Shown: one piece after another, positions 60,616 to 64,000 of the stretch
Position numbering within the stretch: position 1 is the stretch's first letter
Layout: each line of letters starts with the position of its first letter
NCBI GenBank assembly: GCA_031260455.1
Contig: JAIRJW010000008.1
Location: forward strand, 1-64,000
Direction: 5' to 3'
Length of the DNA stretch: 64,000 nucleotides
From: Fluviicola sp.
GTDB taxonomy: Bacteria; Bacteroidota; Bacteroidia; Flavobacteriales_D; Crocinitomicaceae
Notes under the pieces: model-generated
Seen by the model: the letters and a program-made list of their open reading frames with translations, nothing else
Told to the model about the DNA's origin: nothing
Databases searched by the model: none
Translations under genes and position numbers: made by a program

Positions 60616-61839
60616 TTACTTTGAAAATGTTCTTCTCAGCACAATTTGTCCGTTCAATGGGAATCCTGCCAATTTACCGAGATAATAATCCGTATGAAAT
60701 GGTCTCAGCACATCTGCCTGAAGTTTCGCCCCGATGCTATACTTCGGCGTCAGGTGATAGTAATACTGGAATCCGAATTCCATAGTCATGGAACTGGAGT
60801 GTTCTACTTTCCCAGTATAGTTTTCTTCCCGCTGAACAATCTGGTTTTGCACGATCTGTTCTTTCCCATGAATAAACAACTGGACACCGGGAACCACTCC
60901 GAATGAAAGTTCGGAACGTCTGAACACATAACCGAAACGCAATGGGAATTCAAGGGAATATAATTGTTTAACGGAAACGGTTCGGGTCATATTCTGAGAA
61001 AAGTTTGTTTCCCGGTAATTCAATTCTCCGAAACCTTCCATCCGGACTTGTAAACCCAAACTCACAAATGCTTTGTCAATCTTCCGGATGTACCCCCCGC
61101 CAAGTATTGCTCCACCTACAATGTTTTGTTTTTCTTTCTGTGATAAATACGGCGATTGCCCAATAGTCGCTCCCAACTCCAGGTACCAGGAATTTTCCTC
61201 CGGATTCACCCGGTTTTGAAGCGGTTCGATTTCTCTGCTGCGATCTTCTGTCAATTCTTTGATTTCCAGCCAGTCGATATTCAAATCTTCTTCCATCAAA
61301 CTGTTTTTACCCTGTTTCGTTTCAGCAATATTTTCTGGCAACAATCTTCCTGTAAGCGCCTGCTGTTTTCCTTCTCCCAGCTTTTCATTTTCACCTGGAG
61401 TTTGCAGCTCAAATGTCTTTGGAATTGTTGCTCTGACACGCAGACTGGAATTAGTATGTGAATCGAGTTTCAATGCAACCATCTCGGAAAGTACAGAAGA
61501 GGAAGTTACATTTGCCGAAGCTTCAGAAACCATTTCCACAGCAGTATTTTCTGTTGTGTTTTTCTGCCCTGCATTTGCCAAAATAACCTGGTTGGTATCA
61601 AGATGCGAAATTTTTGGCTTTCCAACCGGGGACCATCCCAATTCAAGCAACAACAAAACCACTGCTGCAACAGAAATCCATAGAAGAAAGGCCCGGTTTT
61701 TCTTTTCGGGAGGCAATAGTGTTTCCATTTCCGACCAGAATTCCGGAACGAAAAGCGGCTCTTGTCCTTCAGCAGCATGTGCATTCCGGAACAACTGATC
61801 CAATTCTTCGTCGCTTATATGTCGATTGGAATATTTCAT
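60616..61839 (-). CDS. Membrane protein with cytoplasmic tail and C-terminal barrel, sigma-factor partner
   Basis: The 407-residue protein has no signal peptide. Residues 1-49 are charged and soluble (HISDEELDQLFRNAHAAEGQ), followed by one membrane helix at 50-69 (AFLLWISVAAVVLLLLELGW). Residues 70-216 form a polar linker. From 217 onward the sequence looks like an outer-membrane beta-barrel: WYLELGATIGQSPYLS, IVGGAILGGGYIRKIDKAFV, FGFQYYYHLTPKYSIGAKL. The start overlaps the ECF sigma gene by 4 nt. I infer an anti-sigma-like cytoplasmic tail on a protein that spans the envelope. Confidence 0.75.
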   Translation of the reverse strand: MKYSNRHISDEELDQLFRNAHAAEGQEPLFVPEFWSEMETLLPPEKKNRAFLLWISVAAVVLLLLELGWSPVGKPKISHLDTNQVILANAGQKNTTENTAVEMVSEASANVTSSSVLSEMVALKLDSHTNSSLRVRATIPKTFELQTPGENEKLGEGKQQALTGRLLPENIAETKQGKNSLMEEDLNIDWLEIKELTEDRSREIEPLQNRVNPEENSWYLELGATIGQSPYLSQKEKQNIVGGAILGGGYIRKIDKAFVSLGLQVRMEGFGELNYRETNFSQNMTRTVSVKQLYSLEFPLRFGYVFRRSELSFGVVPGVQLFIHGKEQIVQNQIVQREENYTGKVEHSSSMTMEFGFQYYYHLTPKYSIGAKLQADVLRPFHTDYYLGKLAGFPLNGQIVLRRTFSK

Positions 61840-62411
61840 ATCACAAAGCGTTTTTCATGTCTATTTTCCATCAATTCAAGTCGTTCTCTCAGTAATTTTC
61901 TCGCGGTGGACAAGTGCCATTTCGACGTTCCTTCCGTAATTTCAAGCAAATCCCCGATTTCTTTATGACTGTAACCGTCAATGACATATAGTGTGAACAC
62001 ATGTGCAGAAATCGGCGGAATGGTTTTCAGTAAATCCAGCACTTCCTGATAGCTCAGCTCCATTGCACCGTCATTTTCCACTTTTTCAGCTGCAAAAATC
62101 AGTTCTCTTTCTGTTTCTTTTGCCACAATTGCCTGATTGTGATTCTTATTCTTGCGGTATTCATCAATCAGGGTATTCACAATGATCCGCTTGGACCAGG
62201 CTGGGAAATTCAACTCATTCAAATCTACATTCTGCAAGCCGTTTACAATTTTCAGAAATCCGTTGTTCAGTGCATGCCTCGCATCTTCATGATTGGTATG
62301 ATACCTCAGGCACAGGCGTATAAACTGGCGGTAGCAATACTCATAAAGCTGCTTCTGCGAACGTCTGTCGTTCTCAGCAGATCCCTCCAGTATCTGTTTG
62401 GTCACTTGCAT
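61836..62411 (-). CDS. ECF-type RNA polymerase sigma-70 factor
   Basis: The 191-residue protein has sigma region 2 (YEYCYRQFIRLCLRYHTNHE, FLKIVNGLQ, FPAWSKRIIVNTLIDEYRK) and region 4 as a helix-turn-helix near residues 135-175 (VFTLYVIDGYSHKEIGDLL, TEGTSKWHLSTARKLLRERL). ECF factors redirect RNA polymerase to a small set of genes, usually in response to an envelope signal. It is coupled by a 4-nt overlap to the membrane protein that probably controls it. Confidence 0.93.
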   Translation of the reverse strand: MQVTKQILEGSAENDRRSQKQLYEYCYRQFIRLCLRYHTNHEDARHALNNGFLKIVNGLQNVDLNELNFPAWSKRIIVNTLIDEYRKNKNHNQAIVAKETERELIFAAEKVENDGAMELSYQEVLDLLKTIPPISAHVFTLYVIDGYSHKEIGDLLEITEGTSKWHLSTARKLLRERLELMENRHEKRFVI

Positions 62412-62519
62412 TTACCCAGGTTCAAAATTGTTTACTAACAACAAAAAATATTAAAAAATCCAAGTTTGTTTTTTAGTCATAACGTCCTATCTTTACAATT
62501 GGTTGGAAATTACGGAAAA

Positions 62520-63032
62520 ATGTTAACATTGAACCTTATTCGGCATGCCAAGACCAATCAGGTCTCACCTTCCGGTAACGATTTTGACAGAACACTTCTC
62601 GACAAGGGCGTTTCTCAGGCAAATATACTCGGTAATTATCTTCGGACACACCATATTTTCCCTGGCAAGATCATCTGTTCCAGTGCAACCCGGACCCAGC
62701 AAACGTGTTCTATCATCTGCCAGCATCTTGTTGAGCAATGCAGCTATACTTTCAGCAAAAAGCTATACCTCAGTTCTCATAAACAGATTCTCGAAGTGAT
62801 TGAAAGTCATGGAAAAGGGGAAGCGACTGTCACCATTATCGGACACAACGAAGGGATTTCTGAGCTGGCAAGTTATTTATCCGGAGAATTTATCCATTTG
62901 CGCACTTCTGAGATGATTTCCCTCACATTTCCTTTTGAGTCGTGGGATCATTTGATTCGCGGAACCGGAGTCATCATTTTTCAATATCGCCCGGAGGTTT
63001 TTCTTCCGCTTCCGGTCGCATCGAAGGAGTGA
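62520..63032 (+). CDS. Histidine phosphatase family protein (SixA-like)
   Basis: The 170-residue protein begins LTLNLIRHAKTNQVSPSGND with the RHA catalytic His motif, followed by TLLDKGVSQANILGNYL, IICSSATRTQQTC and TVTIIGHNEGISELASYL with the second catalytic His. This matches the short SixA-type phosphohistidine phosphatases. I chose the ATG at 62520. Its last 59 nt overlap the 3' end of the convergent rhomboid gene. Confidence 0.88.
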   Translation: MLTLNLIRHAKTNQVSPSGNDFDRTLLDKGVSQANILGNYLRTHHIFPGKIICSSATRTQQTCSIICQHLVEQCSYTFSKKLYLSSHKQILEVIESHGKGEATVTIIGHNEGISELASYLSGEFIHLRTSEMISLTFPFESWDHLIRGTGVIIFQYRPEVFLPLPVASKE

Positions 63033-63792
63033 TGTGATAAATCACACGCATTGGAGGTACAGGCCCATATTGACTGGCTTGCTCGCGGTAGACTTGTTCC
63101 ATATATTGCCTGTAAATTAATTCTTCCTGGTTTTTCTTCCACATTCCTTCCAGATCCGGGGGTTCAATTCCCAATTCCTGCTCAATCTCGTATTGGAATT
63201 TCGGGCGCACCGGTCCATGCTTCCTGTAAACTATGGCCAGGAGGACGCCTACGGCAAAACCTCCGAAATGCCCTTCCCAGGAAATGGAGGGTTCTGTAGG
63301 GAAAATGCCCCAGATCATACTGCCGTAAATAAAAATCACAGCAAGGGAAATTCCCTGCAGCGCCCGAATTCTTCTGAAAAATCCGGAAACAAACAAGAAG
63401 CCGAAAAGTGCATAAATCACACCACTCATCCCGATGTGGTATGAGCCCCTATCCTGTGCCCCCCACCAGACAATCAATCCGGTTCCGAACCAGGAAATCA
63501 GGAAAACTTTCAGTGCGATATCGCGATAATAGTAAATGACAGCTGCAAGTAATAGATAGGTTGGAAGAGAATTATTCAGAATGTGTTTCACGCTGTACGG
63601 ATCATGCAATAATGGCATGAAAAAGATTCCTTTCCAGCTGCTCCAGTGCCCTGGACGAATTCCCCATTCGATAAAGCCATCTCCTCCGGTCGTGGTTTCA
63701 AGCAACCAGGTTCCCCAGCAAACCAATACCAGGAGCAAAGGATAAATCAGTGCTTCAGCGGACGAACCTGTTATTCCAGTTGTTGTTTTCAC
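62974..63792 (-). CDS. Rhomboid family intramembrane serine protease
   Basis: The 272-residue membrane protein has six hydrophobic segments. The catalytic Ser is in GMSGVIYALFGFL and the catalytic His in SWEGHFGGFAVGV. The amphipathic or soluble C-terminal tail (about 70 residues, MRVIYHITPSMRPEAEEKPP) extends past the membrane core. Rhomboids cleave membrane proteins within the bilayer. It overlaps the SixA-like gene by 59 nt at the 3' ends. Confidence 0.9.
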   Translation of the reverse strand: MKTTTGITGSSAEALIYPLLLVLVCWGTWLLETTTGGDGFIEWGIRPGHWSSWKGIFFMPLLHDPYSVKHILNNSLPTYLLLAAVIYYYRDIALKVFLISWFGTGLIVWWGAQDRGSYHIGMSGVIYALFGFLFVSGFFRRIRALQGISLAVIFIYGSMIWGIFPTEPSISWEGHFGGFAVGVLLAIVYRKHGPVRPKFQYEIEQELGIEPPDLEGMWKKNQEELIYRQYMEQVYREQASQYGPVPPMRVIYHITPSMRPEAEEKPPGDIEK

Positions 63793-64000
63793 GCAGAAAG
63801 CCCGTCAAAAAACAAACCGAAAATTAAAGCCTGACAGTTTGACACTCAAGTACAAACAAAAACCAATCGTTCTGCAACCGAATCAACCTGTGCAGAAATA
63901 AAAAGCTCAGAATCTCCCCTAAAACTCCCCATCATTTTTAATAATCTATTGTACTTCCTTTCCGGTTCTGTATGCCGTTCCTTTGAACAGACACACCAGT

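Overview
The window reads as chromosomal DNA of a Bacteroidota species of the flavobacterial type, possibly a Fluviicola/Crocinitomicaceae relative (family-level guess). The evidence is type IX secretion (T9SS) sorting domains on several secreted proteins, a PorP/SprF partner, DUF1573, DUF3098 and GH3-family proteins, a DnaE polymerase carrying its own N-terminal exonuclease, and repeated TAnnTTTG promoter boxes, the -7 element of the Bacteroidota primary sigma factor. I see no phage, transposase, CRISPR array, tRNA or rRNA. Most of the window is ordinary housekeeping sequence with short gaps.

Layout. 1-4.1 kb: end of an amidohydrolase, a T9SS type A cargo protein, superoxide dismutase, and an overlapping NFU/Mrp iron-sulfur pair. 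4.2-12.5 kb: cell-surface block with a 1616-residue beta-barrel plus 13-repeat protein, a T9SS type B cargo protein joined to its PorP/SprF partner, and an OmpA lipoprotein. 12.6-19 kb: CoA-binding protein, the leftward ftsX-DUF3098-uppP-truB-queA run, a YceI lipoprotein and aspartate kinase. 19-23.5 kb: a lipoprotein and the rightward crtI-crtB-idi-PTPS carotenoid operon. 23.5-32.5 kb: guaB, two parvulin foldases, MoxR ATPase and a SirB1-like protein. 32.5-34.1 kb: a DUF4143 AAA ATPase with an AT-rich, repeat-bearing upstream region. 34.1-43 kb: dnaE, three DUF1573 genes, a lipoprotein, def, ruvX and dapD. 43-51 kb: aconitase, rpsF-rpsR-rplI, bcp, a decayed VOC/glyoxalase pseudogene, hldD, a second PTPS with folE, and a BI-1 protein. 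51-59 kb: another T9SS cargo protein, a zinc metallopeptidase, a 38-codon membrane protein, GH3, a propeller-like protein, a deoxynucleoside kinase, a HEAT protein and a binding-protein-like lipoprotein. 59-64 kb: RNase P RNA, a fourth T9SS cargo protein, an ECF sigma factor with a membrane-spanning partner ending in a beta-barrel, a SixA-like phosphatase and a rhomboid protease.

How genes work together. The T9SS cargo proteins and PorP/SprF point to surface export. The crt operon makes and desaturates phytoene. folE and two PTPS genes suggest reduced-pterin synthesis. FtsX, UppP, HldD, OmpA and the foldases serve the envelope.

Most worth a second look: the sigma factor coupled to a protein with a cytoplasmic tail, one membrane helix, a periplasmic linker and a C-terminal barrel (61-62.4 kb); the intimin-like arrangement of the giant protein (4.2-9.1 kb); the four-copy operator-like repeat in front of the AAA ATPase (33.8 kb); and the VOC pseudogene (47.7-48.1 kb). 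All functional calls come from reading motifs; no database search was run.
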